From NCBI GenBank assembly GCA_965200355.1, contig OZ241351.1:1798001-1862000 (forward strand): a stretch of DNA of 64,000 nucleotides, in the 5' to 3' direction. Below the pieces are notes generated by a model. It had not been told where the DNA came from. It saw only the letters and a program-made list of their open reading frames with translations, and searched no databases. Below, one piece after another: positions 45,472-53,534 of this stretch (position 1 is the first letter of the stretch; each line of letters starts with the position of its first letter). This stretch comes from Bin18 sp965200355. Lineage in GTDB: Bacteria; Desulfobacterota; Binatia; Bin18. Both the position numbers and the translations under genes were made by a program.

Positions 45472-46383
45472 ATGAAACGTCTTTGCACAGTACACCGTTC
45501 CGTTCTCACGCTGGCCGGTGCGGCGGCCCTGCTGTTCGCCTCGTCCGCCTTCGCCGGCTCGCCGTGGCTCCCCGCTCCGGGGAGCGGAAACCTTGGCTTA
45601 TCCTATACCTATCAGACGGCTGACGAATATCTCCGCAAGACCTCTCCGACCAGCTCGGTCAAGACTGTGCCGCTGCCGAGCGACCTCCAACAGCATACGG
45701 TCATGGTAGATGTGAACTACGGCCTGTTGGAGTCCGTCGCCCTGGATGTCCGACTGGGATACGCGGAGAGCTATTTTCGACAGCATGGCTCGCTGAAAGA
45801 AAAAAGCCCCAGTGGCCTGGGCGATGTCAACTTTGGTGTGACGTATCGTCTCCTTGACGAGACCATTGCCGAGAGCGAGTTGCTGCCGAGCGTGGCGTTT
45901 CGCGCCGGTGCGATCATTGCCGGAGATTATGACACCGGCGCTATCAACTCGCTTGGCGACGGAGGGGAGGGGTTCGAGATATCGGGCATGGCCGGCAAGT
46001 TTTTCGCAGACCGATTCGCCCTCTCCAGTGAGTTCGGCTACCGCAACCGCAACAAAAACATCCCGGATAACCTCTTCCTGCGGCTGTCCGGCGGGGTGTT
46101 GCTGTGGAATCGGGTGGGGCTCAGCATCAACTACGAGCGCATTGACACGCCCTGGGGCAGCTTGGACATCGGCCCGGGCGAGCCGCCCGGCGTCTTTTCC
46201 CCGACCCGTTTTCCTGAAGTGAAGGAAGAAGTCGAATTACTCGGCGGGTCGCTGAGTGTCGCGCTGACCGACCAGATCAACCTTGGTCTGGCGTATGCGA
46301 CCGTCATTGCCGGTCGGAATACTGCCACTGCGGACGTTTTCAGCGTGTCGCTTGGGTACGCATTCGACACCTATAGTTTCTAA
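45472..46383 (+). CDS. Outer-membrane beta-barrel protein, unknown
   Basis: A 303-aa protein with a signal peptide (SVLTLAGAAALLFASSAFA) followed by many alternating amphipathic strands with aromatic girdles (GNLGLSYTYQTADEY, VFSVSLGYAFDTYSF) and a terminal Phe, as needed by the BAM machinery. No TonB-box or plug domain is seen, so it is a plain barrel, perhaps a transport pore or sensor. GGGAGAAGACC precedes ATG 45472. The upstream small secreted protein may be a partner. Confidence 0.8.
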   Translation: MKRLCTVHRSVLTLAGAAALLFASSAFAGSPWLPAPGSGNLGLSYTYQTADEYLRKTSPTSSVKTVPLPSDLQQHTVMVDVNYGLLESVALDVRLGYAESYFRQHGSLKEKSPSGLGDVNFGVTYRLLDETIAESELLPSVAFRAGAIIAGDYDTGAINSLGDGGEGFEISGMAGKFFADRFALSSEFGYRNRNKNIPDNLFLRLSGGVLLWNRVGLSINYERIDTPWGSLDIGPGEPPGVFSPTRFPEVKEEVELLGGSLSVALTDQINLGLAYATVIAGRNTATADVFSVSLGYAFDTYSF

Positions 46384-46412
46384 TGCGTAACCGACCGATT
46401 CCAGAACAGCCA

Positions 46413-46444
46413 CCGTATTATCGCTAGGCCGCCGTATTATCGCT
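46413..46444. repeat. 13-bp direct repeat before TVP38-reductase fusion
   Basis: CCGTATTATCGCT occurs at 46413-46425 and again at 46432-46444, exactly 19 bp apart, in the 106-bp gap between the barrel and fusion genes. The pair could be a tandem binding site for a regulator of the fusion gene; duplication by slippage is the simpler alternative. Confidence 0.55.
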
Positions 46445-46489
46445 GGCACGCAGCCAGAGATACTGCTCAGCCGGCGGCGAGGGGGCAGA

Positions 46490-48622
46490 ATGAAAGCCAA
46501 GCAGGCCCTCATCTTGGCCGCATTCGTGGCGCTGGTCGGACTGTTCTTTGTCTTCGACCTGCAACGCTTCCTGACCTTTGAGTACGTCGCTTCCCAACGA
46601 GAATCCATAGCCGCCTTCCAGCAGCAACGCCCCCTGACGACCGCGGCGGTGTTCTTCTTTGTATACGTGGCGGTTACGGGCCTGTCCCTGCCCGGTGCAG
46701 CAGTGCTGACGCTGACCGCTGGGGCGGTCTTCGGCTTCCTACCGGGCGTGCTACTGGTATCGTTCGCCAGTTCGCTCGGGGCGACGATAGCGTTCTCCAT
46801 CGCTCGCTATCTATTCCGCGACGCGGTGCGGACGCGGTTCGCCCGACAACTGGCCGCCATTGATCGTGGCATTGAGAAAGACGGCGCTTTTTATTTGTTT
46901 GCGCTACGGCTTGTGCCGGCCTTTCCGTTCTTTGCTATCAACTTGGCGATGTCGGTCACACCGCTGTCAACCTGGACCTTTTACTGGGTCAGCCAGGTCG
47001 GCATGTTGGCCGGGACCCTGGTCTATGTCAACGCTGGCGCTCAATTGGGCCAGATTTCATCCCTGAGCGGTATTCTCTCCCCGGCTCTGATTTTTTCCTT
47101 CATTCTGCTCGGGCTGTTTCCGCTTGTGGCTAAAAAGACCTTGGATTCTGTTAAGTCACGCGCGGCCTTGCGCCAGTTCAAGAAACCCAAGCATTTTGAC
47201 GCGAATCTGGTTGTCATTGGAGCGGGTTCCGGTGGCTTGGTGGCGGCCCTGATTGCGGCGACTGTCAAGGCCAAGGTGACTTTGATTGAGCGGCACCGCA
47301 TGGGCGGCGACTGCCTGAACACCGGCTGCGTACCGAGCAAGTCCTTGCTGCGCTCGGCAAAGATGCTGGGCTATATGGCGCGCGCCCAGGAGTTCGGGTT
47401 CAAAAGCGCCACCGCGGAGTTTGACTTTGCCGACGTGATGGAGCGGGTCCAGCGGGTCATCAAGACCATCGAACCCAACGACTCCGTAGAACGCTATACC
47501 GGCTTGGGCGTGGACTGCGTTACGGGCGAGGCCAGGCTTGTCTCGCCCTACTGCGTGCGGGTAAATGACCGAGAGATCACGACCCGCAACATCATCCTGG
47601 CCACCGGCGGCGCGCCATTCGTACCGCCCATCCCCGGCCTGGCGGAAGTCGGCTACTACACCTCGGACACGGTCTGGGAGTTGCGCGAGCTGCCGCGCCG
47701 GCTGGTCGTCCTCGGTGGCGGCCCGATTGGCTGCGAACTCGCTCAGGCATTCTCCCGCCTGGGGTCATCCGTGACCCAGGTTGAGCGCAACCCGCATGTG
47801 CTGATGCGCGAAGACCCCGACGCGATTGAATTCATGCAGGCCCAGTTCGCCGCGGAAGGGATCCGTATTCTTACCAACCATGCCGCCCTGCGGGTCAGCA
47901 CGGACGGGGGCGAAAAGACCCTAGTGTGTGAACACGACGGAAACGAGGTCCTGGTTCCGTTCGACGCCATTCTGGTGGCAGTCGGACGCAAGCCGACGAC
48001 TGCCGGCCTCGGTCTCGAACACGTCGGGGTTGCGCTCAACGAACGGGGGGCGGTCGAGGTGGACGAATACCTGCGGACCAGCATTCCGACGATTTATGCC
48101 TGTGGCGATGTGGTTGGGCCGTATCTGTTCACGCATACCGCCTCGCATCAGGCCTGGTATGCGTCGGTCAATGCCTTATTCAGTCCCTTCAGACGCTTCA
48201 AGGTCGATTATTCGGTCATACCCTGGACCACGTTCACCGACCCCGAGGTGGCGCGCGTGGGTTTGAGTGAACGGAAAGCCGAGCAACAGCATATCCCGGT
48301 TGAGGTGACGCGCTACAATCTGGCCGACCTTGATCGGGCCATTGCCGACGAAGAAGGCCGAGGGTTCGTGAAGGTGCTGACCCCGCCTGGTAAGGATCGT
48401 ATCCTGGGTGCCACCATTGTCGGCCATCACGCTGGCGAACTCTTGACCGAGTTCATTCTGGCCATGAAGTGGGGGCTTGGTCTGAACAAGATCATGAGCA
48501 CGATCCATATTTACCCAACGCTGACCGAAGCAAATAAGTATGCAGCCAGCACGTGGCGCAAGAACCACGCCCCGCAAGGGCTGCTCAACTGGGTCGGGAA
48601 GTTCCATAGCCTGCGCCGTTAA
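46490..48622 (+). CDS. TVP38/TMEM64 membrane domain fused to a flavoprotein disulfide reductase
   Basis: A 710-aa two-domain protein. Residues 1-225 form a TVP38/DedA-type membrane domain (several helices, motif GATIAFSIARYLFR, then FALRLVPAFPFFAINLAMS). Residues 238-710 form a mercuric/lipoamide-type reductase: FAD-binding GAGSGG at 244-249, redox pair CLNTGC at 275-280, the NAD site around VVLGGGPIGCELAQ, and the FAD tail with IYACGDVVGPYLFTHTASH. The late Cys pair of MerA at the C-terminus is absent, so mercury reduction is doubtful. The fusion occurs in other bacteria; it may couple a membrane redox process to NAD(P)H. A 13-bp direct repeat lies upstream. Confidence 0.9.
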   Translation: MKAKQALILAAFVALVGLFFVFDLQRFLTFEYVASQRESIAAFQQQRPLTTAAVFFFVYVAVTGLSLPGAAVLTLTAGAVFGFLPGVLLVSFASSLGATIAFSIARYLFRDAVRTRFARQLAAIDRGIEKDGAFYLFALRLVPAFPFFAINLAMSVTPLSTWTFYWVSQVGMLAGTLVYVNAGAQLGQISSLSGILSPALIFSFILLGLFPLVAKKTLDSVKSRAALRQFKKPKHFDANLVVIGAGSGGLVAALIAATVKAKVTLIERHRMGGDCLNTGCVPSKSLLRSAKMLGYMARAQEFGFKSATAEFDFADVMERVQRVIKTIEPNDSVERYTGLGVDCVTGEARLVSPYCVRVNDREITTRNIILATGGAPFVPPIPGLAEVGYYTSDTVWELRELPRRLVVLGGGPIGCELAQAFSRLGSSVTQVERNPHVLMREDPDAIEFMQAQFAAEGIRILTNHAALRVSTDGGEKTLVCEHDGNEVLVPFDAILVAVGRKPTTAGLGLEHVGVALNERGAVEVDEYLRTSIPTIYACGDVVGPYLFTHTASHQAWYASVNALFSPFRRFKVDYSVIPWTTFTDPEVARVGLSERKAEQQHIPVEVTRYNLADLDRAIADEEGRGFVKVLTPPGKDRILGATIVGHHAGELLTEFILAMKWGLGLNKIMSTIHIYPTLTEANKYAASTWRKNHAPQGLLNWVGKFHSLRR

Positions 48623-48690
48623 TGCGCCCCGCGGCAGCGGGCTCCCACGGGGTCCGGGCTGCTTGGGGCGGCAATCGACCGACTTCCGCC

Positions 48691-50025
48691 TCAGCGCGCC
48701 AACCGTCGCGACCGCAGCCGGCGGAACAGCGGCCACGCCAGCGCCAGCAGGATCAGGCCGAACTCCAGGAGGCGCGCCCAGGTCGGCTGTTGATAGGCTT
48801 GCAGACTGTAGTCGTTCATATGCAGCCCGGTCAGGTATGACAGCAAGACCGCCAGGGAGGCCGTCCACGCCCACAGGCTGGGAAAGATCGCGGCAAAGGG
48901 CAGCAGCCAGAGCAGATACCAGGGGTTGATGACCGGCGAGGCGGCGAGCAGCAGGCCGTACAGCCAGTCGCCCCGCGGCACAGGCCGACTGTTGCCGCGA
49001 CGATACCACCAATAATACCAGCCCCCGCACAGGGCGCAGACCAGCCCCAGTACGAGCTTGGCCGCAAACGCCGGCAGCGTCGTGGTCAACAGCCCGAAGG
49101 CCGCGGAGTTGAACTCCCACTCTCGCGCAAAGACCAGCAGCGTATACAGGTCCGTGCCGCTCCCCAGGGCGAAGGGCGCGTACAAAAACGCCAGCGTGGC
49201 GCTGAACAGCACCCAGCATCGGCTTGGCGCGCCGACCAGCACGAACGGCACCAGCACCAGGGCAAATATCTTGGCTCCCGAGGCCAGCCCCAGACACACC
49301 GCAGCATTCCACCAACGCTGGCTTCGAGCCAGCACAATGGCCGCCAGCAGCAGGCCGACGCCGAGGCCGTCCGGGTGAGCGGTAAAGGCGATTTCTTTGA
49401 CGACCAGCGGGCACCAGGCGTACAGCATGACGTTTCGGGCCGGGGCCAGGCGCAGCAATAGGGCCACGGTGGCAAGGTCAACGACAACCAGAATGAACTG
49501 CAAGGCCGTTATGCTACCCGGCCATAGCCAGTAGCCGAGCAAGAAGACGACCTGCGTTGTCGGGCCGTAGATAGTCGGCAGTTCGGGGTGGTTAATCCCA
49601 TCCAGCACCGGCTGAAACGCGGCGGGAACACTCGGGTCGGTAAAAAAGTCTTCCGGGACCGCGGCATAGGGCGTGCCGGTGGTGGCAAAGCGATAGCCGT
49701 CCCACAGGTAGCGGTAGAAGTCGTCTTCGAGCAGCGGCCCGCCAACCAGCCCACAGACTCGGAAGGCCACAGCCCAGAAGAGCAGCCGGTCAAGCGGAAA
49801 CGCTTCGTCACGCCGATAGCAGTATAAGAAGAGGCCGAATACGGGCAGGCCGGTCCAGGCCATCAGGAGAAAGAAGACGCCCAAGTCGGGTTCGCCGGGT
49901 GGCCGCGCCAAACAGGCGAGGACAGCATAGCCCAGGGTACAGATCAAACCGACCGCGTCTCCCAGCCGGCGTGTCGCCACACTCGGTTGCCCACCCGAGG
50001 GTGCGCCGGTCATCGTCTCACGCAT
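48691..50025 (-). CDS. GT87/DUF2029-like polytopic membrane glycosyltransferase
   Basis: A 444-aa polytopic membrane protein with about 10-12 hydrophobic helices. LLEDDFYRYLWDGYRFATTG and the nearby acidic DD pair near residue 100 match the catalytic first loop of GT-C-fold polyprenol-linked glycosyltransferases (GT87-like, DUF2029-like). Two further family landmarks are ALGSGTDLYTLLVFAREWEF and SPVINPWYLLWLLPF. It probably transfers mannose or related sugars from a lipid carrier on the periplasmic side. It is convergent with the TVP38-reductase fusion gene; the nitroreductase gene is upstream on the same strand, 31 bp away. Confidence 0.75.
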   Translation of the reverse strand: MRETMTGAPSGGQPSVATRRLGDAVGLICTLGYAVLACLARPPGEPDLGVFFLLMAWTGLPVFGLFLYCYRRDEAFPLDRLLFWAVAFRVCGLVGGPLLEDDFYRYLWDGYRFATTGTPYAAVPEDFFTDPSVPAAFQPVLDGINHPELPTIYGPTTQVVFLLGYWLWPGSITALQFILVVVDLATVALLLRLAPARNVMLYAWCPLVVKEIAFTAHPDGLGVGLLLAAIVLARSQRWWNAAVCLGLASGAKIFALVLVPFVLVGAPSRCWVLFSATLAFLYAPFALGSGTDLYTLLVFAREWEFNSAAFGLLTTTLPAFAAKLVLGLVCALCGGWYYWWYRRGNSRPVPRGDWLYGLLLAASPVINPWYLLWLLPFAAIFPSLWAWTASLAVLLSYLTGLHMNDYSLQAYQQPTWARLLEFGLILLALAWPLFRRLRSRRLAR

Positions 50026-50056
50026 ATCCCGCCCGGCACGACCGGTCGTTACTGGC

Positions 50057-50728
50057 CTAGGGTCCGTCGCGTTTCTGTCCCCAGGTGTCCCAGTGGGTCA
50101 GGGCTGTGGCCGGAATACGCGCTGCCGGCTTGAAATCCGTGCCGGTATAGTAGGCCACGGGCAAAAGCACGCCCTGCGTCACGGTGTCGGGAATACCGAG
50201 TAACCGGGCGGCTTCGTCGGCATGTTTGAGATGGACGGTGGTCCAACAGCAGCCCAGACCCCGCGCGCGGGCGGCCAGCATGAACGACCAGGCCGCCGGC
50301 AGAATAGAGCCGTAGGCCGTGGCCTGGTCGAAAAGCGGCACGCCCTGCACCTGTCCTTCAATGCAGAACAGCACATGAACCGGCACCTCATGTAGATGGT
50401 TGACCAGATAGACGGCTGAGTCGAGCATACGCTGGGCTTCGGTCGAGGCGGGTCCGGTGGTCCCATAGGTCGCCTCATCGGCCTGTTCCCAGTAAGACTC
50501 AAACGCCTGCTTGTAGAGCCGGGCAATACCGGCCCGTTTTTCCGCCTCGCGAATCACCACAAAGCGCCATTTCTGGGTATTGGTGGCCGAGGGGCTCTGC
50601 ACCGCGACGTCCAGGCATTCTTCGATCAATTCGGGTGGAACAGGGCGGGTCAGGTCAAGGCGCTTTCGTATGGAGCGCGTGGTGGTTAGGAGCTTGTCAC
50701 ATATCCGCTGGTCCAAGTCCGTATTCAT
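50057..50728 (-). CDS. Nitroreductase family flavoprotein
   Basis: A 223-aa FMN-dependent NAD(P)H nitroreductase-like protein. The FMN-binding TTTRSIRKRLD and the SPSATNTQKWRFVVIRE segment near residues 45-60 are diagnostic, with the closing GLGCCWTTVHLKHADEAARLL near the C-terminal third. No strong Shine-Dalgarno is obvious upstream of ATG 50728. It is divergent from the Fur-boxed cluster at 50821, and an inverted repeat at 50759-50787 lies between them. The physiological substrate is unknown; the family also includes enzymes acting on quinones and flavins. Confidence 0.85.
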   Translation of the reverse strand: MNTDLDQRICDKLLTTTRSIRKRLDLTRPVPPELIEECLDVAVQSPSATNTQKWRFVVIREAEKRAGIARLYKQAFESYWEQADEATYGTTGPASTEAQRMLDSAVYLVNHLHEVPVHVLFCIEGQVQGVPLFDQATAYGSILPAAWSFMLAARARGLGCCWTTVHLKHADEAARLLGIPDTVTQGVLLPVAYYTGTDFKPAARIPATALTHWDTWGQKRDGP

Positions 50729-50758
50729 AGTTCACCTCTATCAGAAAAAAATCATAAA

Positions 50759-50787
50759 GCGCGAGTGAGAACAACTCGCACTCGCGC
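50759..50787. promoter_or_regulatory. Perfect 9-bp inverted repeat between divergent genes
   Basis: GCGCGAGTG and CACTCGCGC arms separated by 11 bases, between the nitroreductase start and the TTGACA at 50806. Position suggests an operator or an mRNA hairpin in the nitroreductase leader. No regulator gene is adjacent. Confidence 0.45.
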
Positions 50788-50805
50788 CGACTGATACCAG
50801 TGGTG

Positions 50806-50840
50806 TTGACAAATGAAATTGATAGTGATTTTCAATTTCA
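50806..50840 (+). promoter_or_regulatory. Promoter with Fur-box-like palindrome
   Basis: TTGACA at 50806-50811 is a consensus -35. Overlapping the expected -10 region is a 27-bp palindrome at 50814-50840 with perfect 9-bp arms (TGAAATTGA / TCAATTTCA). Its 15-bp centre TGATAGT-G-ATTTTCA matches the 7-1-7 Fur consensus TGATAAT-N-ATTATCA at 12 of 14 fixed positions, and 14 of 19 against the classic 19-mer. Fur binding here would block transcription of the porin-FMN-ApbE cluster when iron is plentiful. The exact -10 is not clear. Confidence 0.7.
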
Positions 50841-50961
50841 ACCAAAATAAATGAGGAGGTGAGTCCCAGAAGACTTATCGGCTATCGAGAGAGGCTATAC
50901 ACGAGCGGCCCGAGAACGAGATTCCAGCGCCCATCGAATGACAGAGAGGAGAGATATCGGA

Positions 50962-52392
50962 ATGTGGAAGAAAGTATGGATTTCGAGCGCGCTGGCTCTT
51001 GTACTGGGCCTTCCCGTGGGCGGTTATGCCGCCGACGAAGCGCGGATGCAGCAACTTGAACAGCAACTACAGGCCATGCAGCAGGCGATGACGTCCATGC
51101 AGGGCGAGCTGGAAAGCCTGCGGGCCGAACACAAACAGGAACAAGAGCGGGAAGCGGAGCAGACCCGCCGTCAGGACGTACTGGCCGAGGAAGTGGACAA
51201 TCTACGCACCGGCCTGACCCTGCCTGACTTTGAGCCACTGACCATAGAAGACAGCGTATACGGGCTGGGACCGGCGGCCTCCAAAATCTACGGTGTCGAG
51301 CAGGGTTTGTCGATTGGCGGCTACGGCGAAGCCTTTTATCGCAAGGATGTGAGCGATAAGACGCGCAGCGACCGTGACACGACCGACTATCTGCGCTTTG
51401 TGCTCTACACGGGTTATAAGTTCACTGACCGTATCATTCTGAACACCGAGTTGGAGTTTGAGCACGCCTCAACCAGCACCGGCGGTTCGGTCTCGGTCGA
51501 GTTCGCCTACATCGATTTCCTGATGTGGGACTGGGCCAATTTTCGGGCCGGTATGTTGCTCGCCCCGCTGGGTATTGTCAATGAATTGCACGAGCCAGTG
51601 TTCTTCAACGGCGTGGAGCGACCCGAGGTTGAGCGGCGCATCATCCCTTCAACTTGGCGTGAGAACGGTATCGGTCTGTTCGGCGAACTGATGCCCGGTC
51701 TGGAATACCGCATCTACGGCATGAACGCGCTTGAGGGCGTTGACGGAAACAGCTTCAAATTGAAGGAACACTTCCGCAGCACGCGCCAGAAGGGCGGCGA
51801 GGCCGTGGCCGAGGACATTGGGCTGGCGGCGCGGTTAGACTATACGCCCATGCTGAACCTCAAGTTTGGCGGCTCGGTCTACACCGGCAAAACCACCCAT
51901 GACAGTCAGTACGCAGTCGATGGTGAGATGTTCAATTATCCTGGTGCACGGCTCACCATCTGGGACCTGCACACCATGTATAGTTGGCAGGGACTGGACC
52001 TGCGGGCGCTGTTCGCCATGTCCCATCTGGAGGACTCGGACGAGATGAACCGTATCGCCCAGAGCATCGGCAGCAGCAGCGCGGGGAAAATTGCCAAGGA
52101 AATGTACGGCTTCTACGTCGAGGCGGCCTATGACATCATGCCGATGGTGCTAGGGAGCACGATACAGCAGTTGTCGCCCTTTGTGCGCTTCTCCTATATT
52201 GACCAGCACGCCGAGATGGCTGGGGATTGGGACGCCCAGGGTCGCTATGAGCACCGCATCTGGACCACCGGCGTCAGCTATAAACCCCACCCGAACGTTG
52301 TGCTCAAGGTGGATTACCGCAACTTCGATACCGTGGATAACGACCACGAGCGCGAAGACGAGGTGAACTTTGGCATTGGCTTTGTTTTTTAG
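50962..52392 (+). CDS. Porin-like outer-membrane protein with N-terminal coiled coil
   Basis: A 476-aa protein with a signal peptide (VWISSALALVLGLPVGGYA), a coiled-coil segment of about 50 residues (27-75, QQLEQQLQAMQQAMTSMQGE) and a beta-barrel domain from about 107 to the terminal Phe. The N-terminal helix may trimerise or span the periplasm, as in phosphate-selective or carbohydrate porins with coiled-coil leaders. GAGGAGAG 8 bases before ATG 50962 supports the start. It is the first gene after the Fur-box-like palindrome; its stop overlaps the next gene start by 23 bp, showing tight coupling. Confidence 0.85.
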   Translation: MWKKVWISSALALVLGLPVGGYAADEARMQQLEQQLQAMQQAMTSMQGELESLRAEHKQEQEREAEQTRRQDVLAEEVDNLRTGLTLPDFEPLTIEDSVYGLGPAASKIYGVEQGLSIGGYGEAFYRKDVSDKTRSDRDTTDYLRFVLYTGYKFTDRIILNTELEFEHASTSTGGSVSVEFAYIDFLMWDWANFRAGMLLAPLGIVNELHEPVFFNGVERPEVERRIIPSTWRENGIGLFGELMPGLEYRIYGMNALEGVDGNSFKLKEHFRSTRQKGGEAVAEDIGLAARLDYTPMLNLKFGGSVYTGKTTHDSQYAVDGEMFNYPGARLTIWDLHTMYSWQGLDLRALFAMSHLEDSDEMNRIAQSIGSSSAGKIAKEMYGFYVEAAYDIMPMVLGSTIQQLSPFVRFSYIDQHAEMAGDWDAQGRYEHRIWTTGVSYKPHPNVVLKVDYRNFDTVDNDHEREDEVNFGIGFVF

Positions 52393-52960
52393 TCAGTCCG
52401 TTCTATGCGTGGTGGCACTGCTCGGCAGTGCTACCATTATTGAGGCCCAGGTTTTTTATTCCAAGGCCGAGGCATTACAGGTGGCATTCCCCCAGGCAGA
52501 CCGCGTTGAAACGCAAACCTTCTTCCTCACCCCGCAGCAGATTGAGCGGGTTGAGGCCCTGGCCCAGGCCCCGGTCGATTCCAAGCTGGCCACCTTTCAC
52601 GTCGGCCATACGGCTGACAGCGTGCAGGGCTATGCCTTTATTGAGACGCATATTGTCCGCACCTTTCCAGAAACCTTTCTGATGGTCGTGTCGCCCGACG
52701 GCACCCTGCAAAAACTCCTGGTGCTGGCCTTTTACGAGCCGGCCGAATATCTGCCGTCGGAGCGTTGGCTGGAGCAGTTTGATCAGAAGCGACTCACGCC
52801 GGCGTTGCGCCTGCGACGCGACATCCACGGCATTATGGGCTCCACGCTGACCGCCCAGGCGGCGACCCAAGGCGTGCGCAAAGTCCTGGCTCTGTTTCAG
52901 GTGTTGATTCAGGAGAAGCCCCCTCTCCCTGGCTCTCTCCCTCAAGGAGAGAGGAGATGA
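52370..52960 (+). CDS. Secreted FMN-binding domain protein (ApbE substrate)
   Basis: A 196-aa protein with a signal peptide (hydrophobic VLCVVALLGSATIIEA) and an FMN-binding domain. The predicted flavinylation segment HGIMGSTLTAQA (about 153-164) matches the S/T-G-A/S-T motif in which Thr159 would carry FMN covalently, although the first residue of the motif is Met here. Preceding motifs GYAFIETHIVRTFPETFLMV are those of small single-domain flavin carriers. The TTG start at 52370 overlaps the porin stop. The C-terminal 14 residues (EKPPLPGSLPQGERR region) are encoded by a palindromic repeat that also supplies the next gene's ribosome-binding site. Confidence 0.82.
   Translation: MALALFFSQSVLCVVALLGSATIIEAQVFYSKAEALQVAFPQADRVETQTFFLTPQQIERVEALAQAPVDSKLATFHVGHTADSVQGYAFIETHIVRTFPETFLMVVSPDGTLQKLLVLAFYEPAEYLPSERWLEQFDQKRLTPALRLRRDIHGIMGSTLTAQAATQGVRKVLALFQVLIQEKPPLPGSLPQGERR
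52933..52953. repeat. Palindromic element at FMN-protein 3' end
   Basis: CTCTCTCC and GGAGAGAG arms with a 5-base loop, part of a CCCTCTCCCT...AGGAGAGAGGAG element. It encodes the last residues of the FMN-binding protein and provides the GGAG ribosome-binding site of the gene at 52962. A similar element lies at 60812. Confidence 0.75.
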
Positions 52961-52961
52961 A

Positions 52962-53534
52962 ATGCGCTTTGTGATTACCGGCGAGTGGTCCAGAAACCGG
53001 CTGCTCCAACTCATCATCGTTATCTTCGTTATCTATGTCATTGGCCTGTGGCTGACTAATGCCCTGCTATACTTCCAGAAGATGGACCTGAGCTATGTCT
53101 CGGTCACGGAATACTATCTGGGCTCGGAAGAGCGTTTTTTGCAGCCGCGCAGCTATCAGGGCATGCTGGAAGTGACCCATTTTCATTTATTTGCCATGGG
53201 CCTGCTGCTACTGACGCTGACCCATCTGATGCTGTTCGTACCCATCTCTCCGAACCTGAAAGCCTGGCTGATTATCATTCCGTTTTTCTCCGCCCTGACC
53301 GATGAGGGCAGTAGCTGGCTGGTGCGCTTTGTCCACCCCGGCTTTGCCTATCTGAAAATTGCTGGCTTTCTGGCCCTGGAAATCAGCCTGGCAGTGCTGG
53401 TCGTGATTTGTCTGTGGACCGTCTTCCGTGGCTCGCAGAAATACTACCGACAGCCACGGCCTGGGGGTGGGCAGCGGGACCCAGCTGGTGCGGAAAACAT
53501 TGGCCTTGGGGCCGCGGGGGATATGGTGGAATGA
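52962..53534 (+). CDS. Four-helix membrane protein, possible heme/flavin electron carrier
   Basis: Not assigned to a named family. The 190-aa protein has hydrophobic helices at about 15-37, 71-93, 99-115 and 130-155. Helix 2 and adjacent loops carry His73, His75, His88 and His125, a pattern compatible with heme ligation in a cytochrome-b-like bundle, but this is inference. Its position between a secreted FMN protein and ApbE makes an electron-transfer role across the inner membrane plausible. Its stop overlaps the apbE start by 4 bases. Confidence 0.72.
   Translation: MRFVITGEWSRNRLLQLIIVIFVIYVIGLWLTNALLYFQKMDLSYVSVTEYYLGSEERFLQPRSYQGMLEVTHFHLFAMGLLLLTLTHLMLFVPISPNLKAWLIIIPFFSALTDEGSSWLVRFVHPGFAYLKIAGFLALEISLAVLVVICLWTVFRGSQKYYRQPRPGGGQRDPAGAENIGLGAAGDMVE

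Noticed and set aside
46490..48622. Assignment of the fusion as mercuric reductase
   Set aside because: The C-terminal Cys pair used by MerA is absent and there is no mer operon, so only the general reductase class is called.
50806..50840. Palindrome considered as a LysR or other regulator operator
   Set aside because: AT-rich 7-1-7 core fits Fur much better than the T-N11-A type, and no LysR gene is adjacent; kept as Fur-like.
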